Below are positions 21,379 to 33,359 of a stretch of DNA of 64,000 nt, one piece after another. Below the pieces are notes generated by a model, which ran no database searches, was not told the DNA's origin, and saw only the letters and a program-made list of their open reading frames with translations. A program made the position numbers and the translations under genes. Each line of letters begins with the position of its first letter. The first letter of the stretch is position 1. Location of the stretch: assembly GCA_964016885.1 (NCBI GenBank), contig OZ024743.1:160398212-160462211 (forward strand). Reading direction: 5' to 3'. This DNA comes from Eledone cirrhosa (lineage: Eukaryota > Mollusca > Cephalopoda > Octopoda > Eledonidae).

Positions 21379-21790
21379 GATATTGTTGACAATTAGTCTT
21401 TTACCTTAGATTTATTTAAGTGTCCTTAATTTTCGAGATAATATCTCTTCTTCGGAGGGAAGTAAAGTGGTTAAACCAGTGTTCTAAATAGCTTGCCAAG
21501 TCATGCTGACAGGAAATGGTATAGAGTATCTGTTCTATCTCTAATGTCAAAGAGTTAAGGTAAGGTTAGCAGTCTCCCTTGAAAAGGGTATTTTGTGTAC
21601 ACGCCTGTTTAAGTGTGTGGGAGAACGTGTGAGGTGTAAGTATGTGTATCTTTGTGTGTGTGTGAGTGTGAGAAGATATATCTATACGTAAATGTGGGGG
21701 ATAGATGTTATCTCGCGTTAGAACTGGTCTTTGTGTGTGTAATGTGTGTGTGTGAGAGAGCATAAGTGGAGGTGTAAGCGTGCGTGTGTG
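21379..21790. other. Unassigned stretch and TG-rich sequence
   Basis: The first 200 bases have no recognisable content. TGTGTG-rich sequence from about 21600 to 21795 probably forms the 3' region of the minus-strand PLE that follows. Confidence 0.4.
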
Positions 21791-21795
21791 TGGGA

Positions 21796-22942
21796 GGGGG
21801 AGTGTAAATATCTGGCTAGATGCTATATCAAGTTATAAATTGGGTGTTGAGTTCTAGTCTATTATTGATTGGTGGTAATGTTTTGTCTATAATTAGAGCT
21901 TCCTTAATTCTAAGATTGCCGAGGTTTCATTCCTTAGTTTCTATCCTAACTGTTATGGTTTTGTCGGTGTTTTTGCATTTAACTAGGTGTTTCTTAAATG
22001 AGGAAGCGTTAGTATTGAGGTGTTCTTTTATTCTTATGTGGAATGGTCTGGTGGTGCTACCTACGTAGAAGTTGCTGCATTTGTCGCACTCTAGTCTGTA
22101 TACGAAGTAAGCCTGATGGCATAGGTCTGTGTCGTTGATGGGACAGTTGGCTAGCCTGCAGCGGTTGTCATGTATGGTGGAGTGTCTTTTGGTTAGCTGT
22201 CCGCGTAGAGAAGGACCTGAGTGGGCCAGTTGGTTATCTAGTCCCTCTCGTCTGATAGCTCTGCGGATGGCTGTTGTTGTTTCGTCACTGAAGTATGGGA
22301 GCTTCAGGAAGCAAGTGTTAGTGCCTCGGGTGTGGTGTCCTCTTTCTGGCACGGTTTGTGGTGTACGTCGTGTATCCGTTCAGTTTGAGTACTTCCAGGA
22401 AATGTGTGGTGTGTGTGTCTCGGTCTCTAGCGTCGGTGCATTTGTCTGAATACGTGTTACTTCGTTCCTTATGTATCCGAACTTAGCGCTGGCTGGGAGG
22501 GCTGTTCTGAAATGTACGAACAGGTCCCTGCTGGCGGCTTTTTTATAGAAGCAAGTGTGGATGTTGCCTTCCTCTGTTGGAGTCCAGTAGGGATAGGGAT
22601 CCGCGGTCATCGGGGTGTTCCATGCTGAACTTTATACTGGCGTCCATGCTGGAGAATATTTTGTATATTTTATCCGCCTCCTCACGGGATGATGTAAGGA
22701 TGAGTATGTCATCTACATATCGGATAAAGAAGGTATAGGAATGGCAGGTGTTGAGGGCTCGGCATTCTAGCTGGTTCATATAGGTGATGGCCAGCAGGCC
22801 CGATAGGCTGGATCCCATGGGTAATCCTGTTGTCTGTTTGTATGTGTGGTGGTGGAAGGTGAAGTACTTGTTGTCCACTGTGAAGGACAAAAGCTGGTGT
22901 ATGTCCGTGGGAAGGAGGCCGTAGCAGTGGATTTCCTCTGAG
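21796..22942 (-). pseudogene. Penelope-like element: RT core and GIY-YIG, joined to family C at its 5' side
   Basis: The minus strand encodes LLPTDIHQLLSFTVDNKYF, the palm block GLPMGSSLSGLLAITYMNQL (about 22775-22835), and the catalytic box FIRYVDDILIL (about 22698-22728). Continuing in other frames, the C-terminal region ends with a GIY-YIG domain: YRLECDKCSNFYVGSTTRPF (about 22045-22105), IRIKEHLNTNASSFKKHLVK, and EALIIDKTLPPINN (about 21865-21905). Frames change at about 22600 and 22360, so at least two frameshifts are present. The copy starts abruptly inside RT, and its first residues are fused to family C sequence. It is therefore 5'-truncated. Its YVDD box is intact. Confidence 0.8.
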
Positions 22943-23092
22943 TAGCCCAATTTGCATATCGAGTGGGTTAATCGGCCGGGTGCACCGAAATCGATAAATA
23001 TAAGTATGTATACGTACCTACATATATGTATACAGACGTACAGTAGTATGTATATATATATATATACATACTTGCACACACATATATATGTA
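22943..23092 (-). repeat. Dispersed repeat family C, minus-orientation piece
   Basis: CATATCGAGTGGGTTAATCG then GGGTGCACCGAAATCG, complementary to the segment at 23178-23222. A TA/CA-rich spacer follows. It contributes in-frame residues ahead of the PLE. Confidence 0.8.
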
Positions 23093-23525
23093 CGTATGGA
23101 TTCAGCTGTACTAACAGCCGTACTAAGAGTGGGAAATGAAATTTCGTTTCATTTTTTCCGTTTATCGTTTTCCATGCACTCGGCCGATTAACCCACTCGA
23201 TATGCAAATTGAGCTACTCAGCCGTTAATATGCATAAGGAAAGTATATACTTTCGGACGTTCAACTATCTGGCAGGAAGGTATACGTTGCTGACGATAGC
23301 TTACAAGCTTGAAACTAGTACAGCGTTCCTTTGTCCGTGTTGAACAAACGAGCAACGGTGGTTTCTAGACACTACGGCTTAATACGGGATGTTTGTTTAC
23401 AAATACACCGAGCATTATAATAAATGTTTGGTGAATCCATACGTACATATATATGTGTGTCCATGTATGTATATATATATACATACTACTGTACGTCTGT
23501 ATACATATATCTATGTACGTATACA
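23093..23525 (+). repeat. Dispersed repeat family C, plus-orientation copy
   Basis: Contains AACAGCCGTACTAAGAGTGG, CCGATTAACCCACTCGATAT, GCCGTTAATATGCATAAGGA, ATCTGGCAGGAAGGTATACG and GCATTATAATAAATGTTTGG. It forms an inverted pair with 22943-23092. Confidence 0.85.
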
Positions 23526-23527
23526 TA

Positions 23528-23528
<1 letters not shown>

Positions 23529-23590
<62 letters not shown>
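23529..23590. repeat. (TA)n microsatellite
   Basis: TA tract next to the MITE at 23601. Confidence 0.95.
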
Positions 23591-23596
<6 letters not shown>

Positions 23597-23600
23597 AATA

Positions 23601-23820
23601 GTATTTCGCTTCAAGCATAGCTTTATACAATTTGTATAAATATTTCGTATCTCCAAAGAAATACGGTTTTAGAAAGCCGTAGCTATGCAAACACCGGGGG
23701 GCTAACACCCTCTGGTGATGTCCAGCAGACGCAAGTAGGACAACCGTCTATGCATTTCAGGGTTAACTGGCCATCGTTAGGACGGTTCCTACCACCGCAG
23801 CTATGCTTGAAGCGAAATTG
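23601..23820. repeat. MITE-like element with perfect 18-bp TIRs
   Basis: Left TIR ATTTCGCTTCAAGCATAG (23603-23620) and right TIR CTATGCTTGAAGCGAAAT (23801-23818) are exact complements. The interior contains GACAACCGTCTATGCATTTC and ACTGGCCATCGT. It is about 216 bases long, flanked on the left by TA sequence. Confidence 0.9.
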
Positions 23821-23924
23821 TCTTTCTTTTTTATTATAAGTTGAACCAACCTATGCAGCTTCATATGCAAATGAGATTAATCACCTCATTTACACATAGG
23901 AGAAAACTATATATTCTCACCTGT

Positions 23925-24031
23925 CTTCTAGTCCAGCAGTTGCAAGCGGTGGGAGGGACTGTGCTGACGATGGCCAGTTAAGCCTGAAATGCATAGACGG
24001 TTGTCCCCCTTGCTTCTGCTGGGCAACACCA
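23925..24031 (-). repeat. Interior fragment of the 23601 MITE family, inverted
   Basis: ACGATGGCCAGTTAA, then GAAATGCATAGACGGTTGTC and TGCTGGGCAACACC are the complement of the internal part of the 23601-23820 element. TIRs are absent. Confidence 0.75.
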
Positions 24032-24081
24032 TATATATATATATAAATATATATAAACATATATATATATATATATATATG

Positions 24082-24138
24082 TAGCTCAATTTGCATATCG
24101 AGTGGGTTAATCGGCCGAGTGCACCGAAACGATATGTA
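24082..24138 (-). repeat. Short family C fragment
   Basis: GTAGCTCAATTTGCATATCG followed by GTGGGTTAATCGGCCGAGTG, flanked by TA tracts on both sides. Confidence 0.8.
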
Positions 24139-24144
24139 AATATA

Positions 24145-24148
24145 TATA

Positions 24149-24215
<67 letters not shown>

Positions 24216-24290
24216 AAATATATGTAAATATATATACATATAAATATATATAAATATATGTATACAACATATATATATATTTATATATTT
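24145..24290. repeat. (TA)n array
   Basis: Pure TA section of about 60 bases with GTAAATATA variants. Confidence 0.9.
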
Positions 24291-24373
24291 TAAAAAATTT
24301 AACGCACTGCACTAACATGAAAAACATTATATCACAACCTCTAATCGGATTACCTTTAACGATATCTTGTTAT

Positions 24374-24376
<3 letters not shown>

Positions 24377-24443
<67 letters not shown>

Positions 24444-24456
24444 TTATATATATATT

Positions 24457-24488
<32 letters not shown>

Positions 24489-24575
24489 TTATATATATAT
24501 TTATATATATATATATTATATATATTTATATATATATTTATATATATATATATATATTATATATATTTATATATA

Positions 24576-24646
<71 letters not shown>

Positions 24647-24680
24647 TTATATATATATATATATTTATATATACTTATAG
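24377..24680. repeat. Long (TA)n array with TTATATATATTT periodicity
   Basis: A block TATTATATATATTTATATAT recurs about every 60-70 bases, indicating an expanded higher-order unit. Confidence 0.93.
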
Positions 24681-24689
24681 GAATAACCA

Positions 24690-25714
24690 AATAATGCTTA
24701 GATATACATTGTTTTATTAGCTAACAGTGTGTCATCCATACCCCATGGCAGGAATCATCAGAGCCTATAAACAAGAGTATATCAATAGTTGCATGCTCCA
24801 TCGAGCTGCGTCACAAGAATAAGGTTAAAGGACCAACAGGGGGCTCCCGAAGCCAGCGCTATATGGAAAAAGACAGAATACATGATGCACATAATGTCAT
24901 AAATGTCTTTAAAAATGACACCAAAAATGTATCACGTAAATGGTGCAATAGATGATAAAGTGGTTGGGAGAGGGTATCAAGGGATGAGTGAAGGTATTAC
25001 TCAGCATGATCAGAAACAATAAAATAAAATAAATAAATAAATAAAATAAAAAATTACAAAATTATAGGGATAACAAAAGAGATAAATATAAAAATACAAA
25101 ACAATAAAGGAACAAAAATCCCGAAATCGTCTAAAATATAAAACAAAGCAAAGCATAGATACCACAAAGAACAAGCAGTGCAAAAACAGGGTGTACAGGC
25201 AGATTAAAAGTGTTTGCAAGCATGAGTCTGTGAGAAGAACAGTTGGTTAGCGGTGGTGCAGCCTTACAGTTATGATAGTCCATATGAGGGATGGTGTACT
25301 CCAATTATATCGCCTTGTAACAGGTCGAATCTCCTTATCATATCCGCACCCTACGAACCACATCGATTTGTTCCAAGACCGAACGTTAAGTGAGATAACA
25401 CTATTTTTCCAAAACCTATACCCAGGGGATTTACCAGCATAGGCGGTCTGGGATATACACCTAAAATCTAAAATAAAAAATAAAAGAAAGTACGACGAGT
25501 TAAAGAAATGTATGGTACAGCTGGCACACATGTGAGGAAATTGAAAACACGCCAGGTCCACAATAACTGGCATTCCCGAAAGGCTTCACGTTCGGTCGCT
25601 CAACCCAACGTCCCGGGTGAAATTTACTGTATGTCCAAGTCGGCGTCCAAACAATGTGTCGTACCGTATACAACTATACCACAGTAAATACAAATCGGGA
25701 TGGCTATCCCGATT
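24690..25714. other. About 1-kb unassigned low-copy-looking segment between TA arrays
   Basis: It contains AACCAAATAATGCTTAG near the left and short tandem AAATA near 25020-25050. No protein match is recognised. It ends in a short hairpin AATCGGGAT-GGCT-ATCCCGATT (25692-25713) directly before the next TA array. It could be one mobile element inserted in a TA array. The class is undetermined. Confidence 0.4.
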
Positions 25715-25715
25715 A

Positions 25716-25732
25716 ATATATATATATATTTA

Positions 25733-25807
<75 letters not shown>

Positions 25808-25826
25808 TTATATATATATATATATT

Positions 25827-25861
<35 letters not shown>
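25716..25861. repeat. (TA)n array
   Basis: TA array with TTTATATATT and TTTGTATA variants. Confidence 0.95.
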
Positions 25862-25865
<4 letters not shown>

Positions 25866-26090
25866 ATAATAATAAATTTGAAGACTAAAATCCAAAGAGG
25901 GCTGGATAAAGATGAATATATATCAAATATATAAGAACCGTAGAGCAAATATTTATTAAAATAACAGATTAAAGTTTAAGCAAAGAATCGCTGATTTCAC
26001 CTTAACGGGATCCTTTTAGTTTCAGAAGATCCCGTTAAGTGTAAAACCAGCGATTCTTTGCTTAAACTTTAATCTGTTATTTTAATAAAT
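25862..26090. repeat. Short palindromic derivative of repeat family D
   Basis: The conserved flank (TTTGAAGACTAAAATCCAAA) is followed by a palindrome. Arms 25951-26012 and 26028-26090 both contain AGCAAAGAATCGCTG or its complement, and AACGGGATC. The outer ends are ATTTATTAAAATAACAGATT and its complement. The long copies at 18178 and 28692 carry about 0.8-1.1 kb between the same ends. Confidence 0.88.
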
Positions 26091-26099
26091 ATATATATA

Positions 26100-26100
26100 A

Positions 26101-26156
<56 letters not shown>

Positions 26157-26212
26157 GTAGCAACCATATATATGTCTAGCAACCATATATATATATATAT
26201 ATATATATATGG
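26100..26212. repeat. (TA)n array with duplicated AGCAACCATATATAT
   Basis: TA tract with two GTAGCAACCATATATAT-type units before family C begins. Confidence 0.85.
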
Positions 26213-26815
26213 TTGCTAGACACTACGGCTTAATGCGGGATGTTTGTTTACAAACACACCGAGCATTATAATAAATGTTCGGTGAATCCATACGTACATA
26301 TATATGTGTGCATGTATGTATATATATATACACACTACTGTACGGCTGTATACATATATGTATGTACGTGTACATACTTATATTTAAGTAACAGCCGTAC
26401 TAAGAGTGGGAAATGAAATTTCGTTTCATTTTTTATGTTTATCGTTTTCGGTGCACCCAGCCGATTAACCCACTCGATATGCAAATTGGGCTACTCAGCC
26501 GTTAATATGCATAAGGTAAGTATATATGTTCAACAATCTGGCAGGAATGTATACGTTGCTGACGATAGCTAATTACCTTGAAACTAGTACAGCGTTCTTT
26601 TGTCAGTGTTGAACAAACGAGCAACGATGGTTGCTAGACACTACGGCTTAATACGGGATGTTTGTTTACAAACACACCGAGCATTATAATAAATGTTCGG
26701 TGAATCCATACGTACATATATATATGTGTTTATGTATGTATATATATATACATACTACTGTACGTCTGTATACATATATGTATGTACGTGCACATACTTA
26801 TATTTATATATATAT
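26213..26815 (+). repeat. Two head-to-tail copies of dispersed repeat family C
   Basis: GACACTACGGCTTAAT-GCGGG occurs at about 26219 and again at about 26637. Each is followed by CACACCGAGCATTATAATAA. Between them lie GCCGATTAACCCACTCGATA and GTTGCTGACGATAGCTAA. This is a partial tandem of about 420 bases. Confidence 0.85.
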
Positions 26816-26819
26816 ATAT

Positions 26820-27321
26820 TGTTATACTTTGGGAGGGTGATGTTGCAAATAAGAAACACACGCACCAGTTCCTATCACTCCAATTTACTATAAATTAAAA
26901 ATTTTAAAAGGAAAAAATATATATATATATAAATTTCCGGTTAAATAAAAAAAAAAAAGAAATTAAAAAATTATAAATTTATAAATTAATAAATTTCCGG
27001 TTACAAAAACACACACAGACACCCGGATGTAACACATGCGCAAACTAGCCCACAACACACACAAAAACAAGAGGATGTAGGACAGAACAAAGGAGAGGCA
27101 CATAACAAAGAAAAGAATCCCCAGTCACTGAAGATGTCACAGAATGTGTGACGAAAGAACTTTGACAATATATGAAAAACCGTCCGGTTGTGGAACCAAC
27201 CATCCAACCGGAAATTTATAATTTTTATTTTTCCCTTTAATTTTTTAATTTATGATAAATTGGAGTGAAAGCACTGGTGCGTGTGTTTCTTATTGGCAAC
27301 ATGATCCCCCATAGTATAACA
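26820..27321 (+). repeat. TIR repeat family E, short copy with both ends
   Basis: The left end TGTTATACTTTGGGAGGGTG continues with AATAAGAAACACACGCACCA. The right end is its complement (TGGTGCGTGTGTTTCTTATT, then ATAGTATAACA). TIRs are about 70 bases. The interior contains ACACCCGGATGTAACACATG and TCACAGAATGTGTGACGAAA. This defines the family. No transposase is present. Confidence 0.88.
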
Positions 27322-27381
27322 ATATCGGTTTCAACACACGTTTTCAGATAAAGAATCTTGCTAAACAAATTCAGAAACGAA

Positions 27382-27412
<31 letters not shown>

Positions 27413-27429
27413 TATATATACAAAATTAA

Positions 27430-27555
27430 GATAAATCAAAATGAATTTAATCTAAATCAAATTATAGGTGTCATGCCAGAAAGACATGCACCATATCACC
27501 CGTAAAATAAGCTCTAAGATTCTAATGAATAGCTCCGAGCATTTTATAACAACTA
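27430..27555. other. Unassigned stretch
   Basis: No gene or family match; A/T-rich. Confidence 0.4.
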
Positions 27556-27975
27556 GAAATTGATTAACATATAAATAAACATATGAAACAATCACAGGGG
27601 ATAATTTGTACAAGTGTGTAAGCACACATAGCTAGGTAGTTAACTAAATAAAGTTAACTAGAACTTCAAAAATAGATACCTTATAACATGATTAATCTTC
27701 CTTGTATATATTCCATTAAAGAAATATATTTCACCAATTAATTGATTGGTAAACGACAGTATTTGGATTCTCAACAATTCGATTAATTGGTGAAATATAT
27801 TTCTTTAATGGAATATATACAAGGAAGATTAATCATCTTATAAGGTATCTATTTTTGAAGTTCTAGTTAACTTTATTTAGTTACCTACCTAGCTATGTGT
27901 GCTTACACACTTGTACAAATTATCCCCTGTGATTGTTTCATATGTTTATTTATATGTTAATCAATTTCTAGTTGT
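27556..27975. repeat. Palindromic element with about 190-bp arms
   Basis: The left arm contains AATCACAGGGGATAATTTGT, GTTAACTAGAACTTCAAAAA, and CAAGGAAGATTAATC as complement. The right arm contains the reverse complements, ending GTTTATTTATATGTTAATCA. The centre is near 27760. A solo right-arm-like copy is at 10685-10790. Confidence 0.9.
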
Positions 27976-28001
27976 TATATATACATATATATATATATAT
28001 A

Positions 28002-28690
28002 CTAGCAGCAGTACCCAGCGTTGCCTGGGTAGGTAATATGATATCTGCTTTGATAAAAAAGTGTTGATCTTAGCGACTGCTTCTTGATGACTCATCTATG
28101 GCCGCACACAGGCCTTGCGGGGGAGGGTGGTGATAACCTCTATCACTGAGAAACGCGGGTGACTGACGACGGAGCCTTCTGGAGGAGTGAGGTAATGACT
28201 TTTAACACTAAGCCAAATTTCCTCACGCTACTTGATTGGAAACCGATGAATTCTCAAATACACAACTAAAAGCTCAGACGACGTCAGTGGCCACCGTTTT
28301 GCCTTTGACCATCTATAAGATGTGCAATGATAGGTTCTATCGTAGTATAAAAGTTGAACCAAATAAATTGATTTATGTGTGAGGTGAAGCCGAAGTTTCG
28401 AATTTGAACGAAATCAGTGGCAAAATGTAGGAGCTAGAGCCAAAAATCTTAATTTTCGATACCAAAAAAAAGGTGACCCCACCCCTCCCTATCGATTTTT
28501 ATCTGCAGAATGACCCGGGAATAAAAAAAACGATACGCTGATATATAGAAAACACTCCCCGATGACTAATCTATGAGCCTGTAAAGTTTTATGAAAATCG
28601 GTCGTAAGATGTAGGCCCCTATAGCTAATATACAGACACACAGACACTCACACACATACTTAATTTTATATATATACCTATATATATATA
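28002..28690 (-). mobile_element. Helitron-like non-autonomous element (minus strand)
   Basis: Its 3' end lies on the left. On the minus strand it reads CCCAGGCAACGCTGGG (a hairpin), TACTGCTG, then CTAG (28002-28005), followed by T in a TA tract. The interior includes ATGAAAATCGGTCGTAAGAT, and the other side ends near CACACATACTTAATTTTATA. The 3' end matches the form of the one at 17842-17845. No RepHel coding is present. The 5' terminus is not certain. Confidence 0.58.
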
Positions 28691-28691
28691 T

Positions 28692-30960
<2,269 letters not shown>

Positions 30961-30974
30961 TATATATATATATA

Positions 30975-31280
30975 TTAGAAAGATCGAGTATCGAAAAATC
31001 GGCGCACGAGTTCACGATAAACAATATTCGAAATGAGCGGCAGAGGGCTCAATAATTCAGATGAATCAGAGCTATAACTATCGTTAAAATACCGTCACAC
31101 ATAGAACAAGTCTAAAATCAACCATACGATAAAAAATCGATAATAGAAGATTCGGGACAAACAGATAAAAAATATCAATAAAACAATACATCAATAATTT
31201 AAATGAATGTAAAATCATACCCGGACCCACTAGAAAGGTGTTAAATCTAGCTTCTTGGGTTTCTGTAAATCCTTAGATAT
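30975..31280. repeat. Dispersed repeat H, related to 38040-38330
   Basis: It shares AGATGAATCAGAGCTATAAC with CATGTGAATCAGAGCTACAA at 38112. Later it shares a TACCCGGACCCAC-type segment with CCCGGACCCTGGACTG. Both copies lie beside TA tracts. Class unknown. Confidence 0.5.
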
Positions 31281-31390
31281 ATATATATATAAATATTAAG
31301 TTGTTAAACAATATTTGATGACTATGTCAAAGAATGAGTTCTACAGTAGAATGGAAGCACTCAACGGGTATTAATTTTCAGGAGTTATTA

Positions 31391-31538
31391 ATATTAAAAT
31401 ATAAGTATTAATATCACTACCTCAGGGTATGTCATGTATCATTATATTTTGTCTGATGAGGAAGTACTGTTGTACATCCGAAATATGTATAATAAAATGA
31501 AATTGATCAAAAGAACATCTATTTTATTAATACTTATA

Positions 31539-31547
<9 letters not shown>
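31391..31547. repeat. MITE-like element with perfect 22-bp TIRs
   Basis: Left TIR 31391-31412 starts ATATTAAAATATAAG. Right TIR 31526-31547 is its exact complement. The interior includes TGATGAGGAAGTACTGTTGT. Confidence 0.88.

Positions 31548-31632
<85 letters not shown>
31543..31632. repeat. (TA)n-(GA)n compound microsatellite
   Basis: TA tract to about 31590, then a GA tract to 31632. A 5'-truncated Tx1-type LINE begins directly after. Confidence 0.95.
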
Positions 31633-31634
<2 letters not shown>

Positions 31635-33145
31635 TAACATACAGCGGCATCTGCTTGGTGGTCAAAGTTAATAGCCCCCTCTCAGAACCGTTTCAGATCT
31701 CCAGATCGGTCCGTTAAGGGTGCCTTCTCTGCTTCCTCCTGTACGTATTGACTCTTGAGCCTTTATTGCGGAAACTGTTGCGGGGCAACCCGCTCGAACC
31801 GGGACGCGGAAAGGCTGTGTCCGTTTAGGCGGACGACATCACCGTGATGGTGTCGGGAACCTCGGAAATTGTCGTGATCGGCACCTTATTGGAGGAATAT
31901 CAAAGGTTGACGGGAGCGAAACTTCACCAGGAAAAGTCGGCGGGCCTGCAGCACCTGGAGAGGCAGTTGTATTCCATCCAATAGCGTTGTTGGGCGCTGG
32001 ATGGACGGGCTGGTATCAGGCGATCCATCTGCTGCCATTACTCTCTATGCGGAGGGCTAGGCATGCAGCGGCTAATCAAACGCAAACATGGGCTGAGGCA
32101 GTGGCATCTCCAGATATACTGCCTACACAGTGAACAGGTGTGGTTACCGTTTGTCAGACGGGCCTTTTCGTAGCTCGTCTCTTTGACTGTGTCACAGTCC
32201 TGGGTCAAGAAAAGACTGAGACTGGTTGATTGGCATCTGGAATGTTGCCAGGCACTCACTGTTCTCTACCAGGAAGGCAATGTGATCAGTGGAACTTCCA
32301 TTCTCGAGTTCTATTGAGGAGTAAAGTTGGGCAAGTGCCACGACGCACTCGGAGAGGCTCTGGGTGTCGACGAAGTCGAACTAGGCACTTTTTTTCGGGG
32401 GACTTTCGAGCCGGGGACGATGGATAACTTCCAGAAATCCTTTGCTTGGCAGTGTTACTGATGGACACTGCCGGTTCGTGATAAACTCTACAGGCACGGA
32501 AGTGCTGTCAGACGGACCTGCCGAGATGTGCGCAAAGCGACGAAACCGTTCTGCACGCATTTATCCAGGGTCCGTGTATTACTGACATGTGGAGTTTCGT
32601 TGAACAGTTGTTGTCGCGTGTAGAACAGCAATTTTCCTGTCTGGCGGCAGTAGCGAAAGAGGTTGTATGGTGGACCAGGTTGAAAGGACTGTAAACAGAC
32701 ACTTTTCTCTTCAGCCAATGCCTCGTTAACGTTTCCGAATTTTACTTGGAAAGGAAGGTGAGGGTGAAGAGCGAAGTGCTTCCCCCACCCCTACCCCCAG
32801 TATTTCTGCTAAGAGGTGGGTGAATGTAGCGAGAATGGTCCTTGTGAGTGGGACTACTATGATCATACGCCTGTAGGCTGGTGAATTTGAGGAAGAGAGG
32901 TGTGCCCTTTCCGGGTGTCCTCAAATCGTCGGATGGTTCAGGATTGGTGGGGTACCTGAGTCAACCCTGGGTGGTTCCCCCCCCTATTGAGGAACTTCTG
33001 TTGTTATTCATTTTCTTGTTTATTGTTATTGTTTTCATATTTATTTACTCGATTTTTGTGTAAAACACCCGCTGTCCCCGTCTATTATATTGTCCCCTAT
33101 ATGTCGGCCTTTGTGGCCAATAAAGGAAATTACTATTATTATCAT
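31633..33145 (+). pseudogene. 5'-truncated Tx1-type LINE: RT part, C-terminal region and 3' UTR
   Basis: This copy starts inside the RT domain at the point equivalent to YSDICSVVRVNGHLS in the copy at 52.6-58.1 kb. It keeps sequence for LLYVLTLEPLLRKLL, but the YADD box reads stop-ADD (the Tyr codon is TAG, about 31828). Downstream coding for LEEYQRLTGAKLHQEKS is recognisable, then the C-terminal region with a CRDVRK-like remnant of the zinc knuckle. The 3' UTR ends GGCCTTTGTGGCCAATAAAG followed by (ATT)n. This defines the 3' terminus seen inverted at 46877, 52599 and 58151. It is inactive. Confidence 0.82.
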
Positions 33146-33162
33146 TATTATTATTATTATAA
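33131..33162. repeat. (ATT)n tail of the Tx1-type LINE
   Basis: ATTATTATCATTATTATTAT directly follows the LINE 3' end and precedes a SINE. Confidence 0.9.
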
Positions 33163-33352
33163 GGGTGGTGGATTGGCAGTATCGGTAGAGGGTCGGACTC
33201 CATGCTTTCCAGCATAGTTACGTCTCTTTACGATCTGAGTTCAAGTCCCGCCGAGGTTAACTTTGCCTTTCATCCTTACGGGGTCGATAAAATAAAGTAC
33301 CAGTAATGAACTGGGTAATTGCTGGCCTTGTGCCTAAAGTAGAAACAATTAT
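33163..33352 (+). mobile_element. tRNA-derived octopod-type SINE
   Basis: GGGTGGTGGATTGGCAGTAT, ATGCTTTCCAGCATAGTTAC, GGGGTCGATAAAATAAAGTA and CTGGCCTTGTGCCTAAAGTA. It lies tail-side between two LINE tails. Confidence 0.93.
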
Positions 33353-33359
33353 CATTATT

